Positions 10,371 to 19,131 of a DNA stretch of 27,531 nt are shown here, in pieces. Location: IMG/VR virus record IMGVR_UViG_3300008266_000374, positions 1-27,531 of that record; one strand, written 5' to 3'. The stretch comes from a virus. Under the pieces are notes generated by a model. That model saw only the letters and a program-made list of their open reading frames with translations. It was not told the DNA's origin and did no database searches. Position 1 is the first letter of the stretch; the number at the start of each line of letters is the position of its first letter. The translations under genes and the position numbers were made by a program.

Positions 10371-11927
10371 GGTGTAATTACTCTTGCTGTACCGCGTGCG
10401 CGGCTATATAGGGATTTAGATATTCTTAACTTGAATCCAGTGCTGCTTGGGAAGATTTCTTCCCTTCCTGAGGATCAGAAGGCGGAGTTGCTAACCCTGC
10501 TGGATGAGCTTGAGAAGGCCAAGGAGACCGAGGCAGCCCAGACTGAGTTCATGCCTTTTGTCAAAAGCCAGTGGCCTGCCTTCATTGAGGGCGAGCATCA
10601 CAAGGTTATGGCTGAGGCATTCGAGCGGGTAGCCACTGGGAAGTGCAAGAGGATGATTATCAACCTCGGCCCTCGGCATACCAAGTCTGAGTTCTCTTCG
10701 TTCTTGTTCCCTGCTTGGTTCCTGGGTAATTACCCAAACAAGAAGGTGATTCAGTGTTCCCATACAGCAGAGCTGGCAGTGGGGTTTGGCCGTAAGGTAA
10801 GAAATCTTGTAGGTTCTGAGGAGTATCGAAAGATATTCTCCGATGTGAGCTTACAGGCAGACTCCAAGGCTGCGGGTCGCTGGAGCACTAACAAGGGTGG
10901 GGAGTATTTCGCCATTGGTATTGGCGGCGCTGTGACGGGTAAGGGTGCTGATCTTCTGATCATCGACGACCCTCACAGCGAACAGGAGGCTGCCCTAGGC
11001 GATCCTTCTGTGTATAACCGGACGTATGAATGGTACACCTCCGGGCCTAGGCAGCGTTTACAGCCGGGTGGGGCCATCATTATCGTGATGACCCGATGGC
11101 ATCAGAAAGACCTTACCGGCAGGGTATTGAAGTCTTCGATAGAGCGAGGTGGGGTGGATGAGTGGGAGGTTATAGAATTACCTGCCATTCTGCCTTCTGG
11201 GAAGCCGTTATGGCCTGAGTTCTGGTCTCTGAAGGAACTCGAGTCGATCAAGGCAGAACTGCCTGTAGCCAAGTGGTCAGCCCAGTATCAGCAGAACCCG
11301 ACCTCGGAAGAGGGTGCGATTGTAAAGCGGGACTGGTGGCGAGTATGGGAGAAGGAAGATCCGCCTCCCTGTGAGTTTATTATCCAGTCTTGGGATACCG
11401 CTTTCACCAAGAAACAGACTTCAGACTTCTCTGCGTGTACCACGTGGGGGGTATTTAAGCTTGCAAACCCGGAAACCGGCGTAACACAGAACAACATCAT
11501 CCTATTGGACGCTGTGAAAGAACGCATGGAATTTCCGGAACTAAAGCGTAAGGCATATGAGATGTACCACATGTACAACCCAGATGCCTTCATTGTCGAA
11601 GCCAAGGCGGCTGGTGCCCCGTTAATTTATGAACTGAGGGCAATGGGTATCCCGGTATCGGAGTTTACCCCCAGCCGTGGTAACGACAAGGTGGCTCGCG
11701 TAAACGCGGTCAGTGATTTGTTTTCAAGCGGGGTCGTGTGGGCACCGCAGACTCGCTGGGCAGAAGAAGTTGTGGAGGAATTCGCATCTTTCCCAAACGC
11801 CGAGCATGATGACTTGGTAGACTCCAGCACCCAAGCCCTGCTGCGATTTAGGCAGGGTGGGTTTGTTTCAGTCGGTAGCGATGAGCCTTATGAGAAGGTT
11901 CGTCGAATTCGCAAAGCCCCCTATTGA
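10338..11927 (+). CDS. terL: Terminase large subunit, 529 aa from this start
   Basis: The ATPase part has the adapted Walker A LGPRHTKSE (about residues 109-118), Walker B LLIIDDP (207-213) and the coupling segment TRWH (252-255). The C-terminal RNase H-like nuclease has SWDTAF with D353, VEAK with E421, and HDDLVDS with D491/D492. This is the motor and headful or cos nuclease that packages DNA into the prohead. Length is normal. The start is uncertain: the frame opens at TTG 10326, the first ATG is 10338 with AGGGGG only 2 nt away and locked in a hairpin, and similarity-like sequence begins around LNPVLLGKI. The portal gene follows after 10 nt. Confidence 0.92.
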   Translation: MQRGLGEPPLHGVITLAVPRARLYRDLDILNLNPVLLGKISSLPEDQKAELLTLLDELEKAKETEAAQTEFMPFVKSQWPAFIEGEHHKVMAEAFERVATGKCKRMIINLGPRHTKSEFSSFLFPAWFLGNYPNKKVIQCSHTAELAVGFGRKVRNLVGSEEYRKIFSDVSLQADSKAAGRWSTNKGGEYFAIGIGGAVTGKGADLLIIDDPHSEQEAALGDPSVYNRTYEWYTSGPRQRLQPGGAIIIVMTRWHQKDLTGRVLKSSIERGGVDEWEVIELPAILPSGKPLWPEFWSLKELESIKAELPVAKWSAQYQQNPTSEEGAIVKRDWWRVWEKEDPPPCEFIIQSWDTAFTKKQTSDFSACTTWGVFKLANPETGVTQNNIILLDAVKERMEFPELKRKAYEMYHMYNPDAFIVEAKAAGAPLIYELRAMGIPVSEFTPSRGNDKVARVNAVSDLFSSGVVWAPQTRWAEEVVEEFASFPNAEHDDLVDSSTQALLRFRQGGFVSVGSDEPYEKVRRIRKAPY

Positions 11928-11937
11928 CAGGTAAATA

Positions 11938-14415
11938 ATGGCAATTGACAAGACTCTTGTTCCATTGATTCCTGACGACCCGGATGCTCAGGCAGCCGAG
12001 TTGGAGATTGATGTGATTGCCATGGGCGAGGATGCCCCGGCGATCACAGTCAATGAGGATGGGAGCGTGGACATTGAGTTCGGTGAATCCGACTCGATGG
12101 GCGAGACAAGTCATGACGCCAACCTTTCTGACTATTTAAGCGATTCTCAGTTGACCTCCCTTGGCAACGAGTTGATTGGCCTGTATGAGGCTGATAAAGA
12201 CACTCGGGCTGACTGGGAGAAGGCATATGTCAAAGGGCTGGATCTGCTTGGCCTGAAGATCGAAGAGCGAACAGAGCCTTGGGCTGGCGCTTGTGGTGTG
12301 TTTCACCCGCTGCTGACTGAGGCAGTCGTTCGGTTCCAGGCTCAGGCGATTACCGAGATCTTCCCGGCTCAAGGGCCGGTACGCGGTGTAGTGGTAGGCA
12401 AGCACACCGAAGACAAGGATCGGCAGGCAGTGCGGGTTCAGGACTACATGAACTACCTCCTGACCGAGCGTATGACCGAATACAGGGCTGAAACGGAGAA
12501 GATGCTCTTCTCCCTGCCCTTGGCTGGCAGCGCCTTCCGTAAGGTCTATTATGACCCGCAGTTGATGCGCCCTGTATCGATGTTCGTCCCTGCAGAGGAT
12601 CTGGTGGTGTCTTATGGCGCCAGTGATCTTGAGACAGCAGAGCGTGTTTCGCACATCATGCGAAAGACCCGGAACGAAGTTCGCAAACTGCAGGTAGCCG
12701 GGTTTTATCGGGACATTGATCTGGCTGATCCTGTTAATCAGCCGAGCAACATCAAGACCAAGGAAGACCAGTTATCTGGTGTTTCGCCTTCTGAATTGAC
12801 TGACAATCGATTCACCTTGATCGAGATGATGGTTGATCTTGACCTCGAGGGATTCGAGGACAAGGACGAAGAAGGCTCTGCTACTGGCATAGCCTTGCCT
12901 TACGTCATCACCATTGATAAGAGTTCAAGGGAAGTTCTTGCCATTCGCAGGAACTGGGACGAAGGGGATGAGCTCCGGAAGAAGCGCGATCATTTTGTGC
13001 ATTACCGGTATCTCCCGGGCGTAGGCTTCTATGCCTTTGGCTTGATTCACCTGATCGGTGGTTTGGCGAAGAGTGCCACGAGCATCCTGCGTCAATTGGT
13101 CGATGCCGGTACGCTGTCGAATCTGCCGGGTGGTTTGAAGGCTCGAGGTCTTCGGATCAAGGGTGATGACACCCCGATTGCTCCGGGTGAGTTCAGAGAT
13201 GTTGACGTCCCCGGCGGCAGTATCCGTGACAACATCACCTTCCTGCCCTATAAAGAGCCCTCAGGCGTTCTGTACAGCCTTTTAAACAACATTGTTGATG
13301 AAGGCCGTCGGTTTGCTTCGCTGGCAGATATGAAGGTTGCAGACATGAATGCTGAGGCGCCTGTAGGCACCACCTTGGCCATTCTTGAACGCACCATGAA
13401 GGTCATGAGTGCGATTCAGGCTCGGCTTCATGCTTCGCTTCGGCAGGAACTTCGCCTGCTTTCTGGGATTATTCGCGACTTTGACGAGCCGTCTTACCCG
13501 TATGAGGTTGAAGGCGGCTCTGATATTAAGTCAGAAGACTTTGATGAACGGATTGATATTGTCCCTGTAAGCGATCCCAATGCAAACAGCATGGCTCAGC
13601 GAATTATGCAGAGTCAGGCTGCCTTGCAGTTGTCGACTTCAGCGCCTCAGCTGTATGACATGAAAGTTTTGCACCGCCAGATGCTTGAAAGCATGGGCAT
13701 TAAGAATGTCGATGAGATTATCAAGCCGGATGAGTCAGAGACCCCTGCTGATCCTGTGCAAGAGAACATGAATGTGGTGAACATTAAGCCTGTGAAGGCT
13801 TTTGCTTACCAAGATCACAAGGCTCACATTGCGGTTCACTCTGCATTTATGCAAAGCCCCGCATTTATGGGCTTGCAACAGACCCCAATGTTCAGTGCCA
13901 TGCAGGCAGCGATGGATTCGCATATCCGCGAACACATTGCCTTCCAGTATCGGCAAGAAATTGAGCAGCAAATGGGTGCTCCGCTGCCGAATAATGATGA
14001 GGTTCTGCCGCAGAACGTTGAGAAGCGGCTCTCTCCGCTTATTGCTGCTGCGGCATCGCAAGTTTCTTCCAATCAGGCCCGTATTGCCGAGATGGAGAAG
14101 AATCAGCAGTTGCAGAAAGACCCGATTATCCAGCAGAAGGAACAGGAGCTGGCGATTAGACAGGCTGACGTCCAGCGCAAGGCGCAGGAAGCGGCAGCAA
14201 AACTTAATCAGACAGCCCAAGCTGCTGCGGCTCGCAACGCAATTGAGATGGAAAGAATCCGCTCTCAGGAGAGAGTTGCACAGGCTGCTGTAAAACAGCG
14301 TATGATTGATACGCTCATTAATGCAGAGCTGGAACAAAAGCAGATTGAGTCTGCTGAAGTTCAGAAAGGCGTTGATGTGGGGATGGAAATAGGTAAAAGG
14401 ATCTCAGGGGCATAA
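11938..14415 (+). CDS. Portal protein (P22-like, podovirus type), 825 aa
   Basis: The portal forms the dodecameric channel at one capsid vertex through which DNA enters and leaves. The core shows motifs of the large P22-type portals, such as EPWAGACGVFHPLLTEAVVRF (near 115), SLPLAGSAFRKVYYD (about 195), a VPAEDLVV segment, and RYLPGVGFYAFGLIHLIGG in the stem region. An acidic N-terminal extension (about 1-70) and a long alanine/glutamine-rich helical C-terminus (about 700-825) resemble the barrel of P22-type portals. The CAGGT site lies just upstream and the gene follows terL closely. Identity as portal is strong from size and position; the exact subfamily is inferred. Confidence 0.9.
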   Translation: MAIDKTLVPLIPDDPDAQAAELEIDVIAMGEDAPAITVNEDGSVDIEFGESDSMGETSHDANLSDYLSDSQLTSLGNELIGLYEADKDTRADWEKAYVKGLDLLGLKIEERTEPWAGACGVFHPLLTEAVVRFQAQAITEIFPAQGPVRGVVVGKHTEDKDRQAVRVQDYMNYLLTERMTEYRAETEKMLFSLPLAGSAFRKVYYDPQLMRPVSMFVPAEDLVVSYGASDLETAERVSHIMRKTRNEVRKLQVAGFYRDIDLADPVNQPSNIKTKEDQLSGVSPSELTDNRFTLIEMMVDLDLEGFEDKDEEGSATGIALPYVITIDKSSREVLAIRRNWDEGDELRKKRDHFVHYRYLPGVGFYAFGLIHLIGGLAKSATSILRQLVDAGTLSNLPGGLKARGLRIKGDDTPIAPGEFRDVDVPGGSIRDNITFLPYKEPSGVLYSLLNNIVDEGRRFASLADMKVADMNAEAPVGTTLAILERTMKVMSAIQARLHASLRQELRLLSGIIRDFDEPSYPYEVEGGSDIKSEDFDERIDIVPVSDPNANSMAQRIMQSQAALQLSTSAPQLYDMKVLHRQMLESMGIKNVDEIIKPDESETPADPVQENMNVVNIKPVKAFAYQDHKAHIAVHSAFMQSPAFMGLQQTPMFSAMQAAMDSHIREHIAFQYRQEIEQQMGAPLPNNDEVLPQNVEKRLSPLIAAAASQVSSNQARIAEMEKNQQLQKDPIIQQKEQELAIRQADVQRKAQEAAAKLNQTAQAAAARNAIEMERIRSQERVAQAAVKQRMIDTLINAELEQKQIESAEVQKGVDVGMEIGKRISGA

Positions 14416-14421
14416 TTCCTG

Positions 14422-14613
14422 ATGCATGCTGAACATGTGTTGGATTTCCTTAAAGGGGAGATCCGTAAATTCATGAACGACTACGCGGATAATATCGCTA
14501 CTGGTTCATGCCAAGACTTCGCAGAGTACAAGCGTATGTGCGGAGTTATCGAGGGCTTGGCCCTTGTTGAACGAGAAATCCTAGACTTGAAGGATAAGCT
14601 CGAAAATAGCTAA
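14422..14613 (+). CDS. Unknown small protein after the portal, 63 aa
   Basis: Begins MHAEHVLDFLKGEIRKF and is mostly helical (CGVIEGLALVEREILDLKDKLE), a type often found between portal and capsid genes in phages. It starts 6 nt after the portal stop. No function is known; a small head-assembly factor is an inference from position. Confidence 0.7.
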   Translation: MHAEHVLDFLKGEIRKFMNDYADNIATGSCQDFAEYKRMCGVIEGLALVEREILDLKDKLENS

Positions 14614-14626
14614 TGATTTAGCGAAT

Positions 14627-14643
14627 CGCGGAATGTCTCCGCG
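14627..14643 (+). promoter_or_regulatory. Short intergenic hairpin before the co-chaperonin gene
   Basis: Arms CGCGGA and TCCGCG with a 5-nt loop, in the 44-nt gap between two genes. No T-run follows, so it could be an RNA processing or stability element rather than a terminator. GAGGTAGT for the next gene starts 6 nt downstream. Confidence 0.35.
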
Positions 14644-14657
14644 CAGTAGAGGTAGTA

Positions 14658-15047
14658 ATGACTAGCATTGCTCTCGTTAATCCGCTCCCCAATAAGGAGC
14701 AGGCCCAGAAGAAGGCAACTCAGTTGCCGGAACCTAAGGGCTTTAAACTCTTGATTGCCCTGCCCGACATCGAAGAGAAGACGGAAGGTGGGATTCTCAA
14801 GGCTTCGGAAACCATACGCAACGAGTCTGTTGCCACTGTTGTCGGGTTTGTCCTGAAACTTGGCCCGGATGCATACAAGGACGAGAAGCGATTCCCGTCT
14901 GGCCCATATTGCAAAGAAGGCGATTGGGTAGTGTTTCGTGCGTATAGCGGTACTCGCGTCAAGATCCATGACAAAGAGTTCCGAATCATCAATGACGACA
15001 CCGTTGAGGCAGTTGTCGATGACCCCCGAGGCATTGAACGAGTATGA
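14658..15047 (+). CDS. GroES-like co-chaperonin, 129 aa
   Basis: The Cpn10 pattern is visible: GFKLLIALPDIEEKTEGGILKASE (residues about 28-51), with a GGI(L) tripeptide of the mobile loop that docks to GroEL, then VATVVGFVLKLGP, GDWVVFRAYSG and a final DTVEAVVDDP strand. It is longer than GroES by about 30 residues at the N-terminus and in the middle, as in T4 gp31-like phage co-chaperonins. No GroEL is encoded here, so it presumably works with the host chaperonin to fold the capsid protein or scaffold. It lies between portal and scaffold, and its end overlaps the scaffold start by 4 nt. GAGG precedes the ATG. Confidence 0.8.
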   Translation: MTSIALVNPLPNKEQAQKKATQLPEPKGFKLLIALPDIEEKTEGGILKASETIRNESVATVVGFVLKLGPDAYKDEKRFPSGPYCKEGDWVVFRAYSGTRVKIHDKEFRIINDDTVEAVVDDPRGIERV

Positions 15048-16111
15048 CGGACGAAAACAAGGAAATTGAATCTGCTGCAGATGAGCAGCAGTTGCATTCC
15101 GAAGAGAGTAAGTTCTTCGGGATCAAGACACAGATTCTTCCTCGAGCAGGGGATTCTGAGCCTGATGATGATGTCAAGATTGAAATCGTTGACACTCGCA
15201 AGCAAGAGGATCGCCGCCCAAAGAAGGCTGAGGCAAAGGCCGAGTCTTCTGATGATGAATCTGAAATTGAGAGCTATGGTACGCGAGTTAAGAAGCGCAT
15301 TGATAAGCTCAAGTATGAGTACCATGAAGAGCGGCGCCAGAAAGAGGAAGCCTCTCGATTGCGTGACGAGGCTATCACCTACGCTCAGCGGATTCAGGAA
15401 GAGAACAAGCGTCTCTCCGCGCTGGTCACCGATAGCCAGAAGGCAATCCAGCAGCAGATCACTGAACGCGCTAAGGCTGCAGGGGCATTGGCTGAAGCAG
15501 AACTGCGTCGAGCCCATGAATCAGGAGACGCTGACGCCATCGTAAAGGCTCAGCAAAGCCTGACTCGGGCACAGTTGACTGAGGCTGCTGCTCCGTCATA
15601 TGCAAGTCAGATTGCTGCCAAGTTGCGGGAATCCAAGGTGGACTATGAGCCACCCAACGTCCTGAGTCAGGCAGCCAAGTCTGTTCCCCAGCCGGATGCT
15701 AAGGCTTCTCGCTGGCAGGCTGATAATCAGTGGTTCGGTAAAGATCCTGAGATGACCAGCTTCGCATATGGTGTTCATCAGAAACTGATTAGTGAGCATG
15801 GCCAAGACTACGCAACATCTGATGCGTATTACGAAGCCATCAATAAAAGAATGCGTCAGGTATTCCCTGACCGTTTCTCGGAAGAAGATGAGATTGACTT
15901 TGAAGCCGATCAGGCTGAAGTCGAGACTCGCGCTGCAGCTCCGAGAAAAGCATCCAAGCGGATGCCCGTTGTGGCCCCGGCAACTCGTAGTTCCGGTTCA
16001 GCCCCACGCAAAGTGCAGTTGACGGCCACGCAAGTTGCTCTCGCCAAGCGACTTGGATTGACTCCTCAACAGTATGCCATGCAAGTAATGAAGGAGATGA
16101 AAAATGGCTAA
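15044..16111 (+). CDS. Capsid scaffolding protein, 355 aa
   Basis: A highly charged protein with an acidic N-terminal third, a long coiled-coil region (about residues 80-185, e.g. VKKRIDKLKYEYHEERRQK), a more ordered middle and a basic C-terminus with LTATQVALAKRLGLTPQQYA. This layout and its position just before the head genes are typical of scaffolds that guide prohead assembly and are then removed; the basic C-terminal helix usually binds the capsid protein. ATGA overlap with the co-chaperonin gene suggests joint regulation. No protease motif is seen, so a fused protease is unlikely. Confidence 0.75.
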   Translation: MTDENKEIESAADEQQLHSEESKFFGIKTQILPRAGDSEPDDDVKIEIVDTRKQEDRRPKKAEAKAESSDDESEIESYGTRVKKRIDKLKYEYHEERRQKEEASRLRDEAITYAQRIQEENKRLSALVTDSQKAIQQQITERAKAAGALAEAELRRAHESGDADAIVKAQQSLTRAQLTEAAAPSYASQIAAKLRESKVDYEPPNVLSQAAKSVPQPDAKASRWQADNQWFGKDPEMTSFAYGVHQKLISEHGQDYATSDAYYEAINKRMRQVFPDRFSEEDEIDFEADQAEVETRAAAPRKASKRMPVVAPATRSSGSAPRKVQLTATQVALAKRLGLTPQQYAMQVMKEMKNG

Positions 16112-16562
16112 TGAGCGCAAACCTCGCGAAATTGAAACTCGTGCTAACGAAACTCGGAATCAGAGTTGGAAGCCCCCTTCGGTTCTGCCTGATCCTATCC
16201 CGCAAGACGGGTGGGTATTTAGGTGGGTTCGTACTGCGTCCTTAAACCAATTGGACAACAAAAACACTTCCATGCGCCTTCGTGAGGGCTGGGAGCCTGT
16301 ACGTGCTGAAGATCATCCGGAATTGCAGATCATGTCTGATCACAACTCCGAGTGGGCGAAGCGTGGTGCCATTGAAGTAGGTGGTCTCTTGCTATGCAAG
16401 ATGCCGGTAGAGAAAGCGAAAGCCCGACAGCAGTATTACGAGCAGAAGGCTGAGCAGCAAGTAAGCTCTATCGACGGAAACTACATGCGTGAAAATGACC
16501 CGCGAATGCCAATGCTGAAGCCGGAGCGTAAGACGAGAGTCACGTTTGGTAGCGGAAACTAA
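16104..16562 (+). CDS. Putative head protein, 152 aa
   Basis: Begins MANERKPREIETRANETRN and overlaps the scaffold by 8 nt. The core has W-rich segments (DGWVFRWVRTASLN, then REGWEPVRAEDHPE) and GGLLLCKMPVEKAKAR, followed by a helical region and a basic tail. Proteins of this type lie between scaffold and capsid genes in aquatic podophages. Virion or assembly role is inferred from position; no enzymatic motif. Confidence 0.65.
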   Translation: MANERKPREIETRANETRNQSWKPPSVLPDPIPQDGWVFRWVRTASLNQLDNKNTSMRLREGWEPVRAEDHPELQIMSDHNSEWAKRGAIEVGGLLLCKMPVEKAKARQQYYEQKAEQQVSSIDGNYMRENDPRMPMLKPERKTRVTFGSGN

Positions 16563-16609
16563 GGAATTGTTCCTTGGCAACCGCATTTTAATTAACAGGA
16601 GTATCAAGT

Positions 16610-17179
16610 ATGTCTAGCACTGCTACCCCCTATGGGATGCGGCCGGTTGGCGTCCTTGGTGGTCGTCCGGAAAACGGCTCGTTCAACAGCTACAAGATTG
16701 CTAGCGGCTATGCTGCTAACGTATTTTATGGCGACGTTGTGAAGCTGGTTTCTACCGGTGTCGTTGAGAAGGACACTGGAACGGCCACTTTGACCCCGAT
16801 TGGCGTTTTTGTTGGTTGCCGTTTCACGAACCCTACCTCGAAGGAACTGACGTTCTCCCAGTACTGGCCGACCGGTACTGTGGCTTCGGACGCCTTTGCC
16901 TACGTTGTGGATGATCCGTGGGCTGTCTTCCAGATCCAGGCTAACGGCTCGGTCGCCCAGGCCGCGCTCGGTGAGAACGCTGAAATTGTTCAGACCGCTG
17001 GCAGCACCGCCATCGGCACGAGCAAGAACAGCCTCAACGCGACGACCGCAACGACCTCGACGCTTCCGCTTCGACTCGTGGCGTTTGTTGATGGCCCCAA
17101 TAGCGCAGTTGGCGATGCGTACACTGATTTGATTGTTAAGTTTAACAATCACCAGTTGACCACGCTTGCTGGCATTTAA
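16610..17179 (+). CDS. Putative head decoration/structural protein, 189 aa
   Basis: Starts MSSTATPYGMRPVGVLGGRP. The block YGDVVKLVSTGVVEK, then PIGVFVGCRF and TFSQYWPTGTVASDAFAYVVDDP identify a family of all-beta virion proteins commonly encoded next to the major capsid gene. It probably decorates or cements the capsid. A strong AGGAG site precedes the ATG, and the leader AACAGGAGTA is shared with the capsid gene downstream, fitting a highly expressed protein. Codon use is noticeably enriched in C-ending codons. Function inferred. Confidence 0.75.
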   Translation: MSSTATPYGMRPVGVLGGRPENGSFNSYKIASGYAANVFYGDVVKLVSTGVVEKDTGTATLTPIGVFVGCRFTNPTSKELTFSQYWPTGTVASDAFAYVVDDPWAVFQIQANGSVAQAALGENAEIVQTAGSTAIGTSKNSLNATTATTSTLPLRLVAFVDGPNSAVGDAYTDLIVKFNNHQLTTLAGI

Positions 17180-17194
17180 CAGGAGTAACTAGCA

Positions 17195-18103
17195 ATGGCT
17201 ATTTCACGTGCACAGTTGCTCAAGGAACTCCTTCCGGGCCTCAATGCGTTGTTTGGTCTTGAGTACAAGAAGTACGAAGACGAGCATGCTGAGATCTATG
17301 AGACGGAGAACTCTGAGCGTTCTTTCGAAGAGGAAGTGAAGCTTTCGGGATTCGGCGCTGCGCCGGTCAAGAACGAAGGCTCTGCGATCTCTTACGACAA
17401 TGCCCAGGAGTCGTTTACGGCTCGCTATAACCACGAGACGATTGCTCTCGGTTTTGCGATTACCGAGGAGGCCATGGAGGACAACCTCTATGACTCGCTC
17501 TCGTCGCGTTACACGAAGGCTCTCGCTCGCGCTATGGCGCACACGAAGCAGGTTAAGGCTGCCTATCCGCTTAACGCGGGTTTCAGTGCTTACCAGTCGG
17601 GTGACGGCGTGTCGCTGTTCAACACGAGCCATCCGCTTGTCAGCGGTGGTGTCAACTCCAACCGTCCTTCGGTGGGTGTTGACCTGAACGAAACGTCGCT
17701 TGAAGCGGCGGTCATTCAGATCTCGGAGTGGACAGACGAGCGTGGTCTTCTGATTGCTGCGCGTCCGCGTAAGCTCATCGTCCCGCCCGATCTGATGTTT
17801 GTTGCCAAGCGCGTTCTCGATACGGATCTCCGTCCGGGCACCGCTGACAACGACATCAACGCGATGAAGGCGATGGGAACGATCCCGCAGGGTTATTCGG
17901 TCAACCACTACCTGACCGACAGCAATGCGTGGTTCATTATGACGGACATTCCGAACGGCATGAAGCATTTCGTGCGTGCTCCTCTTGAGACGAGCATGGA
18001 CGGAGACTTCGATACCGGGAATGTGCGGTATAAGGCTCGCGAGCGTTACTCGTTTGGCGTCAGCGATCCGCTGGGCGTCTGGGGTTCGCCGGGCGCTTCC
18101 TGA
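17195..18103 (+). CDS. Major capsid protein (Mu gpT-like), 302 aa
   Basis: Residues 1-60 include LFGLEYKKYEDEHAEIYETENS, followed by EEVKLSGFGAAPVKNEGSAISYD, ALGFAITEEAMEDNLYDS, FNTSHPLVSGG and the C-terminal FVRAPLETSMDGDFDTGN, the ordered motifs of the Mu gpT-like major head family (HK97 fold). This protein forms the icosahedral shell. AGGAG precedes the ATG and the gene is followed by a strong terminator, which fits the need for very high expression. No N-terminal delta domain is seen, so a separate scaffold fits. Codon use is strongly biased, as expected for the most abundant protein. Confidence 0.9.
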   Translation: MAISRAQLLKELLPGLNALFGLEYKKYEDEHAEIYETENSERSFEEEVKLSGFGAAPVKNEGSAISYDNAQESFTARYNHETIALGFAITEEAMEDNLYDSLSSRYTKALARAMAHTKQVKAAYPLNAGFSAYQSGDGVSLFNTSHPLVSGGVNSNRPSVGVDLNETSLEAAVIQISEWTDERGLLIAARPRKLIVPPDLMFVAKRVLDTDLRPGTADNDINAMKAMGTIPQGYSVNHYLTDSNAWFIMTDIPNGMKHFVRAPLETSMDGDFDTGNVRYKARERYSFGVSDPLGVWGSPGAS

Positions 18104-18116
18104 TAAAGGAGCAAAG

Positions 18117-18147
18117 GAGGGGGCCGCAAGGCCCCCTCTTCTTTCTT
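18117..18147 (+). terminator. Strong intrinsic terminator after the capsid gene
   Basis: A 9-bp GC-rich stem (GAGGGGGCC and GGCCCCCTC) with the GCAA tetraloop is followed by TTCTTTCTT. It starts 13 nt after the capsid stop and would limit read-through to the later genes. Confidence 0.92.
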
Positions 18148-18159
18148 GGCATTAACGCT

Positions 18160-18198
18160 GTACCAGACAGGCCAAGCTGACGACATGTAGACTGGTAC
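18160..18198 (+). promoter_or_regulatory. Inverted repeat and weak promoter candidate before the next gene
   Basis: GTACCAG (18160-18166) and CTGGTAC (18192-18198) form an inverted repeat with a 25-nt loop. CTGACG at 18177-18182 with TTATCT at 18201-18206 (18-bp spacer) is a weak sigma70 match. Genes downstream of the terminator need either read-through or such a promoter. Confidence 0.35.
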
Positions 18199-18225
18199 GG
18201 TTATCTCGCATGTGAGGAAATGAAT

Positions 18226-18672
18226 ATGTCTTTTACTACGTTCTCCGGCCCGGTTCGTTCGGGCACTGTTCGCGAAGGTGCTGCCCGTAATTGCGGCGTA
18301 GTTGTGTTGGCGCAGACCAAAGTGGTCAACTACAACGACGGCACGGCAGTGGCCGCCTTCACGATTCCGGCTGGCGCCCAGATTGTTCGCGCCACGTTCA
18401 ACACAACCACGACCTTTACGGCAGCCTCCACGATTGTTGTGAAGGTGGGTGGCACGGCGATTAACTCGGCTACTACGATCACGACTGGTGGCCCGTATGC
18501 CGTCACGATCACCAACTCGCAGGCTGTTGGTCTGCTGCTCAATGTCGGCACGACCGATGCGGCAGTGACCTATGACCTTTCGGTTGGCGCTTCGTCGGCT
18601 GGTCAGGGCACGCTGATTGTCGAGTACATCCAGCGCGCTTCGGACGGTTCGATTAATCCGGCCTCGGCCTAA
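18226..18672 (+). CDS. Small beta-rich virion protein, 148 aa
   Basis: GAGGAA lies 6 nt before the ATG at 18226 (MSFTTFSGPVRSG), whereas the ATG two codons earlier abuts that site, so 18226 is preferred. The protein is an alternating threonine/valine/alanine chain (FTIPAGAQIVRATF, TFTAASTIVVKVGGTAI), typical of a beta-sandwich head or fibre accessory. It follows the capsid terminator. A head-fibre or decoration role is plausible but unproven. Confidence 0.7.
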   Translation: MSFTTFSGPVRSGTVREGAARNCGVVVLAQTKVVNYNDGTAVAAFTIPAGAQIVRATFNTTTTFTAASTIVVKVGGTAINSATTITTGGPYAVTITNSQAVGLLLNVGTTDAAVTYDLSVGASSAGQGTLIVEYIQRASDGSINPASA

Positions 18673-18684
18673 TTAATTGTCTTT

Positions 18685-18718
18685 AGGGTCGCGGGAGGTT
18701 ATCCTCCCGCTTGACCTT
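18685..18718 (+). terminator. Intergenic hairpin, possible weak terminator
   Basis: GCGGGAGG and CCTCCCGC form an 8-bp stem with loop TTAT; flanking AGGGTC and GACCTT extend it past a 2-nt bulge. Only two T's follow the inner stem, so termination would be weak. It may serve RNA stability. Confidence 0.45.
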
Positions 18719-18729
18719 GGGAGAGATAT

Positions 18730-19131
18730 ATGGCAGATGCAGTAAGAAGCCAAACCCTGATTGATTCGGATCGGGTTGCTATTATCAAATTCACCAACGT
18801 CAGTGATGGCACTGGCGAGTCTGGAGTCATCAAGGTCGATGTCTCCACGTTGTCAGCGCCTGCTGGCAAAACTTGCACCAGCGTCGCGATTGAGCGTATT
18901 TACGCATCAACCTATGGCATGGGCGTTGACATCCTCTGGGATGCCACGACCGATGTGCTGGCTATGACGCTGAGTCAGGATCAGTTCTTCGAATACAAGT
19001 TCGATGATATTGGCGGACTTTGGAACGACGCTGGCGCTGGCAAGACCGGAGACGTTCTGTTCTCGACGGTTGGCGCCACTGCCGGGGATCGTTACACCAT
19101 TATCCTGTACCTTGCCAAGCGCTATAGCTAA
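18730..19131 (+). CDS. Putative virion protein, 133 aa
   Basis: Begins MADAVRSQTLIDSDRVAII. The pattern of beta strands (SDRVAIIKFTNVSDG, then GVIKVDVSTLSAP and DRYTIILYLAKRY at the end) resembles a jelly-roll or Ig-like small structural protein found next to head genes in aquatic phages. GGGAGAG precedes the ATG. The stop overlaps the next start by one base (TAATG). Function inferred from position. Confidence 0.65.
   Translation: MADAVRSQTLIDSDRVAIIKFTNVSDGTGESGVIKVDVSTLSAPAGKTCTSVAIERIYASTYGMGVDILWDATTDVLAMTLSQDQFFEYKFDDIGGLWNDAGAGKTGDVLFSTVGATAGDRYTIILYLAKRYS

Noticed and set aside
16561-16575. AAGGAA-TTG-TTCCTT hairpin after the 16104-16562 gene as a terminator
   Set aside because: The stem is only 6 bp, AT-rich and without a T-run, so it is too weak to call.
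17204-17968. Long antisense frame opposite the major capsid gene
   Set aside because: It is a shadow of the strongly biased codon use of the capsid gene; the product is R/V/L-rich, without a recognisable domain.
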